A DNA stretch of 45,082 bases from Mesorhizobium comanense (lineage in GTDB: Bacteria; Pseudomonadota; Alphaproteobacteria; Rhizobiales; Rhizobiaceae). The stretch is from positions 1 through 45,082 of the forward strand of contig NZ_SCNN01000037.1 in the NCBI RefSeq assembly GCF_005503535.1. Reading direction: 5' to 3'. The notes under the pieces were generated by a model. That model ran no database searches. It worked only from the letters and a program-made list of their open reading frames with translations, and was not told the origin of the DNA. The position numbers and the translations under genes are program-made. Positions within the stretch are counted from its first letter, which is position 1. Every line of letters starts with the position of its first letter. Shown here in pieces: positions 33,938 to 41,987 of the stretch.

Positions 33938-34420
33938 TTAGGCGCGAATTGTTTCAGAAGGCGTGACGATTTCGGATACCATCGCCGACGCCGGGTTGCG
34001 ACGCTTCCGAGGCTTGGCTGGTCCAGCATCGTGACCGTTCGAAAGATCCTCTATGATCGGGCAATGCGGCCGACCGTCCCCCTGGCAGTGCTCAGCCAAA
34101 TGACGCAGCGTCTTCGACATATCGCGGAGTTCGCGCATCTTCCGCTCGAGTTCCGCAACATGTTCCATGGCGATGCGTTTGACATCGGCACTGGCGCGTG
34201 AGCGATCGCCCCAAAGCGCGAGCAGATTAGCCATCTGGTTCACTGAAAAGCCAAGATCCCGGGCACGCCTAATGAAGCGTAGGGCATGAACGTCGCTTTC
34301 CGAATAGACCCGATAGCCGACGTCGGTTCGGGCAACGTTCAAGATCAGGTCAATCGATTCGTAGTAGCGGATCATCTTGGCCGAAACGCCTGACGCCGCT
34401 GCGGCTTCACCAATGTTCAC
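33938..34420 (-). CDS. cueR: MerR-family copper sensor (CueR/HmrR-like)
   Basis: A 160-residue regulator. The GTG at 34420 (aligned as VNIGEAAAASGVS with AGGGG upstream) is the start expected for CueR. The longer frame to 34552 overlaps the end of copA and has no homologous content. The HTH reads AKMIRYYESI with RVYSESDVHALRF. The metal loop is HCQGDGRPHCPIIEDL with two Cys, the Cu(I)-specific spacing of CueR. A basic tail (KPRKRRNP) follows. It should act on the three dyad promoters at 37075-37105, 37168-37198 and 38418-38448. Confidence 0.92.
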   Translation of the reverse strand: MNIGEAAAASGVSAKMIRYYESIDLILNVARTDVGYRVYSESDVHALRFIRRARDLGFSVNQMANLLALWGDRSRASADVKRIAMEHVAELERKMRELRDMSKTLRHLAEHCQGDGRPHCPIIEDLSNGHDAGPAKPRKRRNPASAMVSEIVTPSETIRA

Positions 34421-34499
34421 GAGCGAACCCCTGTCGGTTTGAGAGGCTCTACGCCTCCTGGAACTGGACCCTTGGATAAATACGTCTGCATCAGTTCCG

Positions 34500-37040
34500 T
34501 CATGCCGGTAAGGCCCTCTCGGAAAGTTGCTTGGCTTGTGGTCGATCGTCAATCGGTGCCCGAAAGCGCCTGAGACGCAACGCGTTGGTCAGCACAAAGA
34601 CGCTGGAAAGAGCCATGGCGCCGGCGGCGAGCATCGGAGACAGGAGCGTCCCGTAAGCTGGGTAGAGCACGCCAGCGGCAACCGGTATGAGCGCAATGTT
34701 ATAGGCAAAGGCCCAGAACAGATTCTCGCGAATGTTGCGGATCGTTGCCTTGGAGAGCGCAATCGCATTGGCCACGCCGCGAAGGTCGCCCGACATCAGG
34801 ACGACGTCGGCGCTTTCGATGGCGATGTCGGTGCCCGTGCCGATCGCGACACCGACATCCGCAGCAGCAAGTGCCGGCGCGTCATTGATGCCGTCGCCGA
34901 CGAAGGCAACGCGAGCGCCGTGCTGGCCAAGCTGTTTGACGGCCTCGACCTTGCCGTCGGGCAGCACCTCGGCGACGATTTCGTCGATGCCAATACGCCG
35001 TCCGATCGCCTCGGCCGTGCGGCGATTGTCGCCGGTCACCATAGCTATCCGAAGGCCTAGCGAATGCAGTGCCGCAATTGCCATTGGCGTCGATGCCTTG
35101 ATGGGATCGGCGACGGCGATGATTGCGGCAAGCTTGCCATCGATGGCAGCATAAAGTGGCGTCTTGCCCTCGTCGGCGAGCCGCACTGACGCTGGCGCAA
35201 AGGTTGAGATGTCCAGGCCGAGCCGGATCATCAGGCGGTCAGCACCGATCTCGACATTGCGCCTTTCGACCACAGCGCTCACCCCAAAGCCAGGAATGGC
35301 TTCAAAGTTCTCGATATCGGAAGACACCAGGCCGCGCCGTTCTGCCGCCCGCACAATCGCCTCGGCGACGGGATGCTCGGAGCGGGCCTCGACAGAACTG
35401 ACGAGCCTGAGCACGTCGGCTTCGACAAAACCGTCCGCCACGACGAAGTCTGTCAGTTCGGGATGGCCCTCGGTTAGCGTGCCGGTCTTATCGAGCGCAA
35501 TGATGGTGGCGTCCCGCAGCGTCTGCAGCGCGTCGCCCTTGCGGAAGAGCACGCCCAGTTCGGCTGCACGGCCCGTACCGACCATGATCGAAGTCGGCGT
35601 GGCGAGGCCCATGGCGCACGGGCAAGCGATGATCAGCACGGCAACGGCGTTGACCAGCGCGAAGGACAGCGCCGGCTCCGGCCCCAGCACAAGCCAGGCT
35701 CCGAAAGTGAGCAAGGCGGCCGCGATGACGGCCGGTACGAACCAGGCAGTCACCTTGTCCACCAACGCCTGGATCGGCAACTTCGACCCTTGAGCGGCCT
35801 CGACCATGCGGATGATCTGGGCCAGCAGCGTTGCCGAGCCAACCTTTGTGGCACGGAAGTAAAAACTGCCGGCCTTGTTGATGGTGCCGCCAACCACTTC
35901 TGCGCCAATACCCTTGGCTACCGGTAGCGGTTCGCCGGTCATCATGGATTCGTCGACAAAGGATGATCCTCCGACTATCTCGCCATCGACCGCGATCTTT
36001 TCGCCGGGCCGAACCATTACCATGTCACCGACGCGTACCTCAGCGAGAGGGACCTCTACCGTGATACCGTTCTTGACGATGCGCGCCGTCTTGGGCTGCA
36101 GTCCGACGAGCTTCTTGATCGCCTCGCTGGTCCGGCCCTTGGCCCGTGCCTCAAGATACCGGCCGAGCAGGATCAGCGTCACGATCACGGCAGCTGCTTC
36201 GTAGTAGACATTGGCGGTACCCGCCGGCAGGATACTGGGGAGGAAGGTCGCCACAAGAGAGTAGGCCCAAGCCGCACCCGAGCCCAGCGCCACCAGTGCG
36301 TTCATGTCCGGCGCGCCCCTGAGCAGCGCCGGCATTCCCTTCCTGAAGAAACGCAGGCCGGGGCCAAACAGAACCATCGTGGTCAGGACGAATTGCAGGC
36401 GCCAGTTCCAGTCGCCGAGCGCCATCATCACCCAGTGATGGAAGGCGGGCACGAGATGAGAGCCCATTTCGAGCGTGAAAACCGGCAGCGTCAGAACTGC
36501 GGCCAGCGCGAGCAAACGACGGAGCGTCCGAATCTCAGCCTCCCGCCCATCACGCTCACGGTCCTTGTCTGTGTCCGGCAGGATCTGGCGCGCCTCGTAG
36601 CCGACTGCCGCCACCGCTCTTTCAAGCGCGGCGGCCTCGATAGTGCCCGCGACGATGCGGACCGTGGCACGCTCCGTTGCAAGATTGACACTGGCATCGG
36701 TCACACCCGGCACAGCCTTCAGCGCCTTTTCGATGCGTGCGACACACGAGGCGCAGGTCATTCCTTCGATGGCGAGTTCAATTGTGTCCGCGCGGGTCTC
36801 GTAGCCAACGGCCGACACTGCAGCGATAACGGGAGCAAGGTCCGGCTTACCCGAGAAAGTCACCTCGGCACGTTCGGTCGCCAGATTGACCGAAGTCCCG
36901 ACCACGCCCGGCGCGGAGGCAATGGCCTTTTCAACGCGTCGCACGCACGAGGCGCACGTCATGCCCTCGATGCCAATCTGAATTGTGGAACCAGGAACCG
37001 AAACGGACCCGGCTGGCGTGTGTGGGGTAACGGCGTTCAT
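34500..37040 (-). CDS. copA: Cu(+)-exporting P1B-type ATPase
   Basis: An 846-residue copper pump. It has two N-terminal heavy-metal domains with GMTCASC (Cys29/32 and Cys96/99), eight membrane helices, the CPC metal motif at 473-475 (IIACPCAMGLATPTS), phosphorylation site Asp517 in DKTGTLTEG, SEHPVAEAIV, and hinge GDGINDAPAL. It exports Cu(I) from the cytosol. Its promoter carries a CueR-type dyad. Downstream on the same strand are the MerR gene (79-nt gap), the multicopper oxidase and the YqaA-like gene. Length and motifs are normal. Confidence 0.96.
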   Translation of the reverse strand: MNAVTPHTPAGSVSVPGSTIQIGIEGMTCASCVRRVEKAIASAPGVVGTSVNLATERAEVTFSGKPDLAPVIAAVSAVGYETRADTIELAIEGMTCASCVARIEKALKAVPGVTDASVNLATERATVRIVAGTIEAAALERAVAAVGYEARQILPDTDKDRERDGREAEIRTLRRLLALAAVLTLPVFTLEMGSHLVPAFHHWVMMALGDWNWRLQFVLTTMVLFGPGLRFFRKGMPALLRGAPDMNALVALGSGAAWAYSLVATFLPSILPAGTANVYYEAAAVIVTLILLGRYLEARAKGRTSEAIKKLVGLQPKTARIVKNGITVEVPLAEVRVGDMVMVRPGEKIAVDGEIVGGSSFVDESMMTGEPLPVAKGIGAEVVGGTINKAGSFYFRATKVGSATLLAQIIRMVEAAQGSKLPIQALVDKVTAWFVPAVIAAALLTFGAWLVLGPEPALSFALVNAVAVLIIACPCAMGLATPTSIMVGTGRAAELGVLFRKGDALQTLRDATIIALDKTGTLTEGHPELTDFVVADGFVEADVLRLVSSVEARSEHPVAEAIVRAAERRGLVSSDIENFEAIPGFGVSAVVERRNVEIGADRLMIRLGLDISTFAPASVRLADEGKTPLYAAIDGKLAAIIAVADPIKASTPMAIAALHSLGLRIAMVTGDNRRTAEAIGRRIGIDEIVAEVLPDGKVEAVKQLGQHGARVAFVGDGINDAPALAAADVGVAIGTGTDIAIESADVVLMSGDLRGVANAIALSKATIRNIRENLFWAFAYNIALIPVAAGVLYPAYGTLLSPMLAAGAMALSSVFVLTNALRLRRFRAPIDDRPQAKQLSERALPA

Positions 37041-37074
37041 GGGTCTGCAACTCCATTTTGGGTGGCTGCCACAT

Positions 37075-37105
37075 CATATAAAGGTTCCCATCATAGGAAG
37101 GTCAA
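37075..37105 (-). promoter_or_regulatory. CueR-type promoter of copA
   Basis: On the minus strand TTGACC (37105-37100) and TATATG (37080-37075) are separated by exactly 19 nt. The spacer and -35 contain the imperfect dyad ACCTTCC-7 nt-GGAACCT. Long 19-20 nt spacers with a dyad are the mark of MerR-activated promoters. Confidence 0.82.
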
Positions 37106-37167
37106 GGGACAAAATTCGATCAATATCCTAGCCGGCTATGACGATTGATCCCATTCCAAAGAGGCTC

Positions 37168-37198
37168 TTGACCTTGCAACCGTGGGAAGCCTCATAAC
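37168..37198 (+). promoter_or_regulatory. CueR-type promoter of the ferredoxin-reductase gene
   Basis: On the plus strand TTGACC (37168-37173), a 19-nt spacer and CATAAC (37193-37198). The dyad is ACCTTGC with GGGAAGC. It is divergent from the copA promoter, about 60 nt away. The dyad is less symmetric than at copA or copZ, but spacing and half-site agree. Confidence 0.65.
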
Positions 37199-37200
37199 CT

Positions 37201-37240
37201 CTGCAGCACCCCTTTTCTGCAGCAGCCCTTTTCTGCAGCA
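37201..37240 (+). repeat. 16-bp tandem repeat in the leader of the reductase gene
   Basis: CTGCAGCA occurs at 37201, 37217 and 37233, each pair separated by CCCCTTTT or GCCCTTTT. This makes two and a half 16-bp units differing in one base. The repeat starts just at the expected transcription start of the CueR-type promoter and ends 59 nt before the ATG. Function unknown. Confidence 0.75.
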
Positions 37241-37299
37241 AGAACTGCGGGTCGCAATCGCTCGGCCATCCCGAGACGGCCAGGGAGAAGGATGCCCCG

Positions 37300-38319
37300 A
37301 TGCCAACCGTGTTCATTCCGCAGGCTGGTCGCAGTATCTTCGTCAGCGGCGGCGAGACAATTCTCGCTGCCGCGCTCGCTGCGGGCATTCCATATCCGCA
37401 CGGATGCAGGTCTGGACGATGCGGTTCGTGCAAGTCGCATCTCATCGGCGGAGCCGTCGACTTCTTGCCCCACACGCCCTTTGCACTCTCGCCCAAGGAG
37501 CGGGCGGACGGACTGATCCTCGCCTGCCGGGCGCAGCCGCTTACCGACGCAACCATCGCCTGGCTCGCCGGCGAGGACGAGATAGCGGGCATCCCGGTCC
37601 GCCGGTTCGAGGGAACCATCGCAGCGGTGGAAGACGCAACCCACGACATCAAGCTGATCAGGATCACACTCGACGATCGCGCCGGCTTCACCTTCAAGGC
37701 AGGGCAGTATGCGCGCCTATCCTATCCGGGAGCGCCTTCCCGTGACTATTCGCTGGCGAGCCGGCCAGGCGAGGAGCTAGTAGAGTTCCATGTCCGACGC
37801 GTGCCCGCGGGCGCGGCAAGCCAGAGAATCTGGACCTGCGCAACGATTGGCGACCGCGTTTCAATAGAGGGCCCGCTAGGGTCCGCCTTCTTGCGCGAGA
37901 AGCATTCCGGACCGATTCTCGGTATTGCCGGCGGCTCGGGTCTCGCGCCAGTCAAAGCGATGGCCGAGACCGCGCTTGACAAGGGGATGGGACAGCCTAT
38001 CCGCATCTATTTCGGGGCACGTTCGGAGCGCGACCTCTATCTGGTCGATCGCTTCACCGCGCTGATGGGAGACCACTCGAACCTGAGTTTTGTACCTGTC
38101 CTCTCAGAAAATCCAGGTTTCGGTTTCCGGGCCGGCTACGTCTCGGACGCGGTGGCGGCTGATCTCGACGATCTGGACGGCTGGAAAGCTTATCTTGCCG
38201 GCCCACCCGCAATGGTGGAGGCCGTGGGACTGGTACTTCTGGAACGCGGCATAGGCGCTGCGGACATTCATGCCGACGTTTTCTTCACTCCCGAGCATGC
38301 TCCTGAATGGCGCTCGTGA
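37300..38319 (+). CDS. [2Fe-2S] ferredoxin-NAD(P)H oxidoreductase
   Basis: A 339-residue electron-transfer reductase of the phenol-hydroxylase-reductase/CDP-6-deoxy-glucoseen-reductase type. The N-terminal plant-type [2Fe-2S] domain has Cys36, 41, 44 and 76 (HGCRSGRCGSCK, ILACRAQP). Then come an FAD domain with RDYSLAS and an NAD domain with GIAGGSGLAPVKAM. GGAGAAGG sits eight bases before ATG 37300. Under a CueR-type promoter and between copA and copZ, it may reduce copper or a copper enzyme. This is inference; no oxygenase partner is present in the window. Confidence 0.9.
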   Translation: MPTVFIPQAGRSIFVSGGETILAAALAAGIPYPHGCRSGRCGSCKSHLIGGAVDFLPHTPFALSPKERADGLILACRAQPLTDATIAWLAGEDEIAGIPVRRFEGTIAAVEDATHDIKLIRITLDDRAGFTFKAGQYARLSYPGAPSRDYSLASRPGEELVEFHVRRVPAGAASQRIWTCATIGDRVSIEGPLGSAFLREKHSGPILGIAGGSGLAPVKAMAETALDKGMGQPIRIYFGARSERDLYLVDRFTALMGDHSNLSFVPVLSENPGFGFRAGYVSDAVAADLDDLDGWKAYLAGPPAMVEAVGLVLLERGIGAADIHADVFFTPEHAPEWRS

Positions 38320-38417
38320 GCCCCGCGCCGACGCCGCGCCGCGGCAGATCGAAAGCTGCTTGAAATGGATGCCGCGAGCCCGGCCGCATATTATCCTGGC
38401 AGCGGCATAATTTCATC

Positions 38418-38448
38418 TTGACCTTCCAACGGTGGTAAGGTGCAGATT
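38418..38448 (+). promoter_or_regulatory. CueR-type promoter of the CopZ-like gene
   Basis: TTGACC (38418-38423), 19-nt spacer, CAGATT (38443-38448). The dyad ACCTTCC with TAAGGT is clear. The start codon follows 35 nt after the -10. It is separate from the reductase promoter, so copZ should be induced on its own as well as by read-through. Confidence 0.78.
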
Positions 38449-38482
38449 GAAGGGACTGTAGAGCTTCCAGGAGAAATGACCT

Positions 38483-38731
38483 ATGTGCAGCTGTCACGAA
38501 CATACAGCCGATACCGCGGGCCAGAAGGTCGAAGGGACGACGTTTAAAGTCGACGACATGTCTTGCGGCCATTGCGCCGGAACGATCCGCAAAGCGTTCG
38601 ATCAGTTGATGCCCGGCGTCGCCGTTGGAATCGATCTGGACAAACGGGAAGTCACTGTCGCGGGCAATCCGCTCGTCGCGGCCAAGACAATCAGCGCCGC
38701 AGGGTATGAAGCGCGGCCATTGTCTCACTGA
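38483..38731 (+). CDS. copZ: CopZ-like heavy-metal-binding chaperone
   Basis: An 82-residue cytosolic protein with one HMA domain: FKVDDMSCGHCAGTIRKAF holds the CxxC Cu(I) site, and the family pattern of beta-alpha-beta segments follows to ISAAGYEARPL. An N-terminal MCSCHEH extension adds two Cys and two His, which is not in the shortest CopZ proteins. AGGAG precedes the ATG. It should deliver Cu(I) to CopA encoded 1.4 kb away, or to the sensor. Its own CueR-type promoter supports copper induction. Confidence 0.92.
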   Translation: MCSCHEHTADTAGQKVEGTTFKVDDMSCGHCAGTIRKAFDQLMPGVAVGIDLDKREVTVAGNPLVAAKTISAAGYEARPLSH

Positions 38732-38737
38732 TCCCTG

Positions 38738-38769
38738 TCCGAACGGGCCCGCAGAGCGGCCCGTTCGGA
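38738..38769 (+). terminator. Terminator hairpin after copZ
   Basis: TCCGAACGGGCC (38738-38749) and GGCCCGTTCGGA (38758-38769) form a perfect 12-bp stem with an 8-nt loop, starting 7 nt after the copZ stop. The sequence beyond lacks a T-run, but strength and position suit termination. Confidence 0.75.
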
Positions 38770-38789
38770 CTCAAGCGACACCGAAAAGG

Positions 38790-38809
38790 GGCGCGGACGT
38801 ATCCGCGCC
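38790..38809 (-). terminator. Terminator of the amino-acid transporter operon
   Basis: GGCGCGGA (38790-38797) and TCCGCGCC (38802-38809) form an 8-bp stem with a 4-nt loop. On the minus strand it is followed by CCTTTTC, and it lies 80 nt beyond the stop of the PLP enzyme gene. Confidence 0.6.
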
Positions 38810-38889
38810 TCTCCCGCGTTGGCGACTTTCTCCCGGTGTCCGGCCAAGCCCAGCCTATTCTCGTTCCTGGACCCGGTGATGATGTGAAT

Positions 38890-40128
38890 TCATCGTGCAG
38901 CACGTGATGGCGGATGGCCGCCCTTGGCAAGCTCCGGGGCGTGCGCCACGAGCCTGACCAACGCTTCCCGGAGGTCCGCGATCAGATCGTCCGCGGTCTC
39001 CAGCCCTGCGTGGACACGCAGCAGCGCGCCATCGTCTTGCCCTGGACCGGAAGCGCGTTTCGAGCCCGCTTCAACGGGCACAATCAGGCTTTCGTATCCA
39101 CCCCAGCTCGAGCCCATCTTGAAGAGCTTCATACCCTCAAGCGCAGCGGCGACGGCCGACCTCGGGACAGGATGCAGCAGCACGCCAAACAGACCTGAGG
39201 CGCCAGTGAAATCCCGCCGCCATGCCGAGTGTCCGGGATGTTGGGGGAAGGCGGGATGCAGGACCTGTTTCACCTCGGGCCGCGCGGCGAGCCATTCGGC
39301 TAGGCGCAACGCAGTTTCCTGATGCCGCTGCATTCGAAGAGGGAGCGTGCGAAGGCCGCGGAGCGCCATATAGCAATCCTCTCCGCCGAGCCTGTGCCCG
39401 AAGCGGCCGGAGATGTCCTTGAGCCTACGGAAGAGGGTCTCATCGCGGACCGCCACGGTCCCAAATATGATGTCCGAATGCCCGCATAGATATTTGGTCC
39501 CGGACTGAATCGAGATATCGACGCCGAGCGCGAGCGGCCGCAGGAATACCGGTGAGGCCCAGCTTGCGTCGATCGCCGTCGGCACCCCATACCGGCGCGC
39601 AACCTCCGTGATGGCGGGTATGTCCTGCACCTCGAACGTCATCGATCCCGGGCTCTCGAGATAGACGAGCGTCGTTGCGGGCGTGATGAGATCGGCAATC
39701 GCCGCGCCGAGCATCGGGTCATAATAGGTGATGTCGATGCCGAGAGGCCGCAGTATCTCCTCGCAAAAGTTGCGTGTCGTCCGGTATGCCGTTTCGACCA
39801 CGAGGAGGTGCGCGCCCGACGAGGCGAATGCCATTAGGGTAGTTGCAATTGCGGCGGTTCCTGATTGCACCGGCAGGCAGTGCGAAGCGTCTTCGAGTTC
39901 GGCTACCGCTTCCGCGAGCGCCAGCGTGGTCGGTGTATTGTAGAGGCCGTAGCCGACGCCGTCGTAGAAGCGATCGCGCCGGTTCTCGTAGTCCTCCATC
40001 CGATCGAAGAGAATCGTCGAGGCGTGATAGACTGGCGGATTGACGCTGCCTGCGTGGGCCGCGGGGTTGCGGCCGGCATGTGTGGCGATGGTGTCGAGCC
40101 CGAACTGCGGCTTATGAGAACTCATCAA
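38890..40128 (-). CDS. metC: PLP-dependent cystathionine beta-lyase-like enzyme
   Basis: A 412-residue enzyme of the Cys/Met metabolism PLP family. The PLP lysine is Lys212 in SIQSGTKYLCGHSD. Other family marks are QSGTAAIATTL, YLESPGSMTFEVQDI, IDASWASP and the C-terminal RVHAGLE block. Beta-lyases of this type split C-S bonds of cystathionine, cystine or S-alkylcysteines to thiol, pyruvate and ammonia. The start overlaps the ATPase stop by four bases (ATGA). Position at the end of an amino-acid transporter operon suggests a catabolic role on the imported substrate. MetC is by family only; a gamma-synthase-like role is not excluded. Confidence 0.88.
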   Translation of the reverse strand: MMSSHKPQFGLDTIATHAGRNPAAHAGSVNPPVYHASTILFDRMEDYENRRDRFYDGVGYGLYNTPTTLALAEAVAELEDASHCLPVQSGTAAIATTLMAFASSGAHLLVVETAYRTTRNFCEEILRPLGIDITYYDPMLGAAIADLITPATTLVYLESPGSMTFEVQDIPAITEVARRYGVPTAIDASWASPVFLRPLALGVDISIQSGTKYLCGHSDIIFGTVAVRDETLFRRLKDISGRFGHRLGGEDCYMALRGLRTLPLRMQRHQETALRLAEWLAARPEVKQVLHPAFPQHPGHSAWRRDFTGASGLFGVLLHPVPRSAVAAALEGMKLFKMGSSWGGYESLIVPVEAGSKRASGPGQDDGALLRVHAGLETADDLIADLREALVRLVAHAPELAKGGHPPSRAAR

Positions 40129-40850
40129 TGTATCACCTGCTGAATGAACTGGCGCGCTCTGTCTGTACAGGGCGCAGTGAAGAAGTCATCAGGTCTGGCC
40201 TGTTCGACGATGCGGCCGCCGCACATAAACACGACACGGTCGGCAACAGCCTTGGCGAAGCCCATTTCGTGAGTGACGCAGACCATAGTCATGCCGGTCT
40301 CCGCCAGTTCGATCATGACATCCAAAACCTCTTTGACCATTTCCGGATCAAGCGCCGACGTTGGTTCGTCGAACAGCATCACTCGCGGCGCCATCGCAAG
40401 TGCGCGGGCGATTGCGACGCGCTGTTGCTGACCTCCGGAGAGCTCGTCAGGCAGCCTCCCGGCATATTCCTCCAGATGCACGCGCCGCAGTAGCGACATG
40501 GCGAGATCCTCAGCATCCGACCGTGCCATCCTCTTCAGCTTCATCGGTGCGAGGGTCAGGTTTCGCAGCACCGTCAAGTGCGGAAACAGATTAAAGGACT
40601 GGAACACCATTCCGACACTGCGCCGGATCTCCTCGATCTCCTGCCCCTTGTCCGATACCGATTGGCCGGCGACCGTTATGGTTCCGCGCTCGTGACGCTC
40701 CAGGCCGTTGATGCACCGTATCATGGTCGATTTGCCGGACCCCGAGGGGCCACAGACCACCACCTTCTCGCCTTGGGCGACGGTCAGGTTGACGTCCTCC
40801 AAGGCCTTGAAGGCGCCGAACGATTTGTGGACTCCTGTTAATCTTATCAT
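40125..40850 (-). CDS. aapP: Amino-acid ABC transporter ATP-binding protein (AapP/GlnQ-like)
   Basis: A 241-residue ATPase with Walker A GPSGSGKST, Q-loop VFQSFNLFPHLTV, signature LSGGQQQRVAIARAL, Walker B VMLFDEPTSALDP and switch His in VTHEMGFAKAV. It matches the polar amino-acid uptake (PAAT) family. It starts 9 nt after the AapM-like permease stop and overlaps the PLP enzyme gene by 4 nt. Confidence 0.95.
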   Translation of the reverse strand: MIRLTGVHKSFGAFKALEDVNLTVAQGEKVVVCGPSGSGKSTMIRCINGLERHERGTITVAGQSVSDKGQEIEEIRRSVGMVFQSFNLFPHLTVLRNLTLAPMKLKRMARSDAEDLAMSLLRRVHLEEYAGRLPDELSGGQQQRVAIARALAMAPRVMLFDEPTSALDPEMVKEVLDVMIELAETGMTMVCVTHEMGFAKAVADRVVFMCGGRIVEQARPDDFFTAPCTDRARQFIQQVIH

Positions 40851-40859
40851 TGGATTTCC

Positions 40860-41987
40860 CTACGATACACCGCCGAGTCGTTGGCGGCGGCTGCGAAGCG
40901 AATGTTCCAACCGATGGCTGTATCGGGACATTGCGAAACACAGCGTCCAGAACACCAGACCAACGAATATATATCCCTCGGTCGCCGAGCCCAACCACCG
41001 CGGATCGGATGATCCGGCGGCGACAATGTTGAGGAGATCGAAGAGCCCGACCACCATCACCAGGGTCGTGTCTTTCAGGAGCGCGATCGAGTTGTTCACG
41101 AGGCCGGGAATTACGATGCGGATCGCCTGCGGCAGCACGATGTAGACGCTTGTTCGCCAGTACCCGAAACCCAGCGCCTTGGCGGCTTCGTATTGACCCT
41201 TGGGCACGGCTTGCAGCCCGCCCTTAACGATCTCGGCCAAACAAGCGCTTTGAAACATCACAATTCCGGCGATGGCGAGACCCAGGCTGTCGAGCTTCAT
41301 GCCGGCCGGCAGAAAATAGGGAAGCATTACGATGGCCATGAAGAGCACCGTGACCATCGGCAACCCGCGCCACAATTCGATGAAAAGAACGCTGAGTCCG
41401 TGAAAAACAGGCAGATCGCTGCGTCGGCCGAGCGCCAGGGCAACACCGATCGGAAACGACAGGACGATGCCTGACACGCCGACGACTAGCGTCAGCATCA
41501 AGCCACCCCACCGATCCGTCTGAACTCCAGTGAGGCCCAGGAAGCCGCCTTTCAATAGCCAGAAGGCAAAGGGCGGGTATACGAGGAGCATCAGCAGTCC
41601 GGTGACGCGCTTGCCGGGCACGGCCCGAATGAGCAGCGCCGCCAAGCCGAGAATGAGCACAGTACCGGCCAGGTTCACGCGCCAGCGCTCTGCGGCCGGG
41701 TAGAACCCATAGATGAACTGGTCAAGCCGGCTGAGCACGAAAGCCCAGCATGCGCCGGTTCCCGTGCAGTCGGCCCGGCTGCCACCACTCCATGTCGCGT
41801 CGAGCAGCGCCCAGGGAAGCATCGACGCAACGAGCCACGCGAACAGCGCGACGATCACGAGGTTGAGCGCGGCATCGAACGGCGTCGGGAAAAGATTGCC
41901 CCGCGCCCACGCCATCAAACGGCGGAACCAGGCATGCTGCGGAGCGGCTTGAAACGGCTGGCCCGCCGTAGAAATCCGCGTGCTCAT
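40860..41987 (-). CDS. aapM: Amino-acid ABC transporter permease (AapM-like)
   Basis: A 375-residue membrane protein with an N-terminal helix, a periplasmic stretch with two Cys (RADCTGTGACW) and a C-terminal PAAT permease core. The EAA-type loop is GQYEAAKALGFGYWRTSVYI and the family pattern GLPMVTVLFMAIVMLPYF is present. It pairs with the AapQ-like subunit, overlapping its end by 4 nt (ATGA). In rhizobia the Aap system is a broad L-amino-acid uptake system. The long N-terminal region is normal for AapM. Confidence 0.92.
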   Translation of the reverse strand: MSTRISTAGQPFQAAPQHAWFRRLMAWARGNLFPTPFDAALNLVIVALFAWLVASMLPWALLDATWSGGSRADCTGTGACWAFVLSRLDQFIYGFYPAAERWRVNLAGTVLILGLAALLIRAVPGKRVTGLLMLLVYPPFAFWLLKGGFLGLTGVQTDRWGGLMLTLVVGVSGIVLSFPIGVALALGRRSDLPVFHGLSVLFIELWRGLPMVTVLFMAIVMLPYFLPAGMKLDSLGLAIAGIVMFQSACLAEIVKGGLQAVPKGQYEAAKALGFGYWRTSVYIVLPQAIRIVIPGLVNNSIALLKDTTLVMVVGLFDLLNIVAAGSSDPRWLGSATEGYIFVGLVFWTLCFAMSRYSHRLEHSLRSRRQRLGGVS

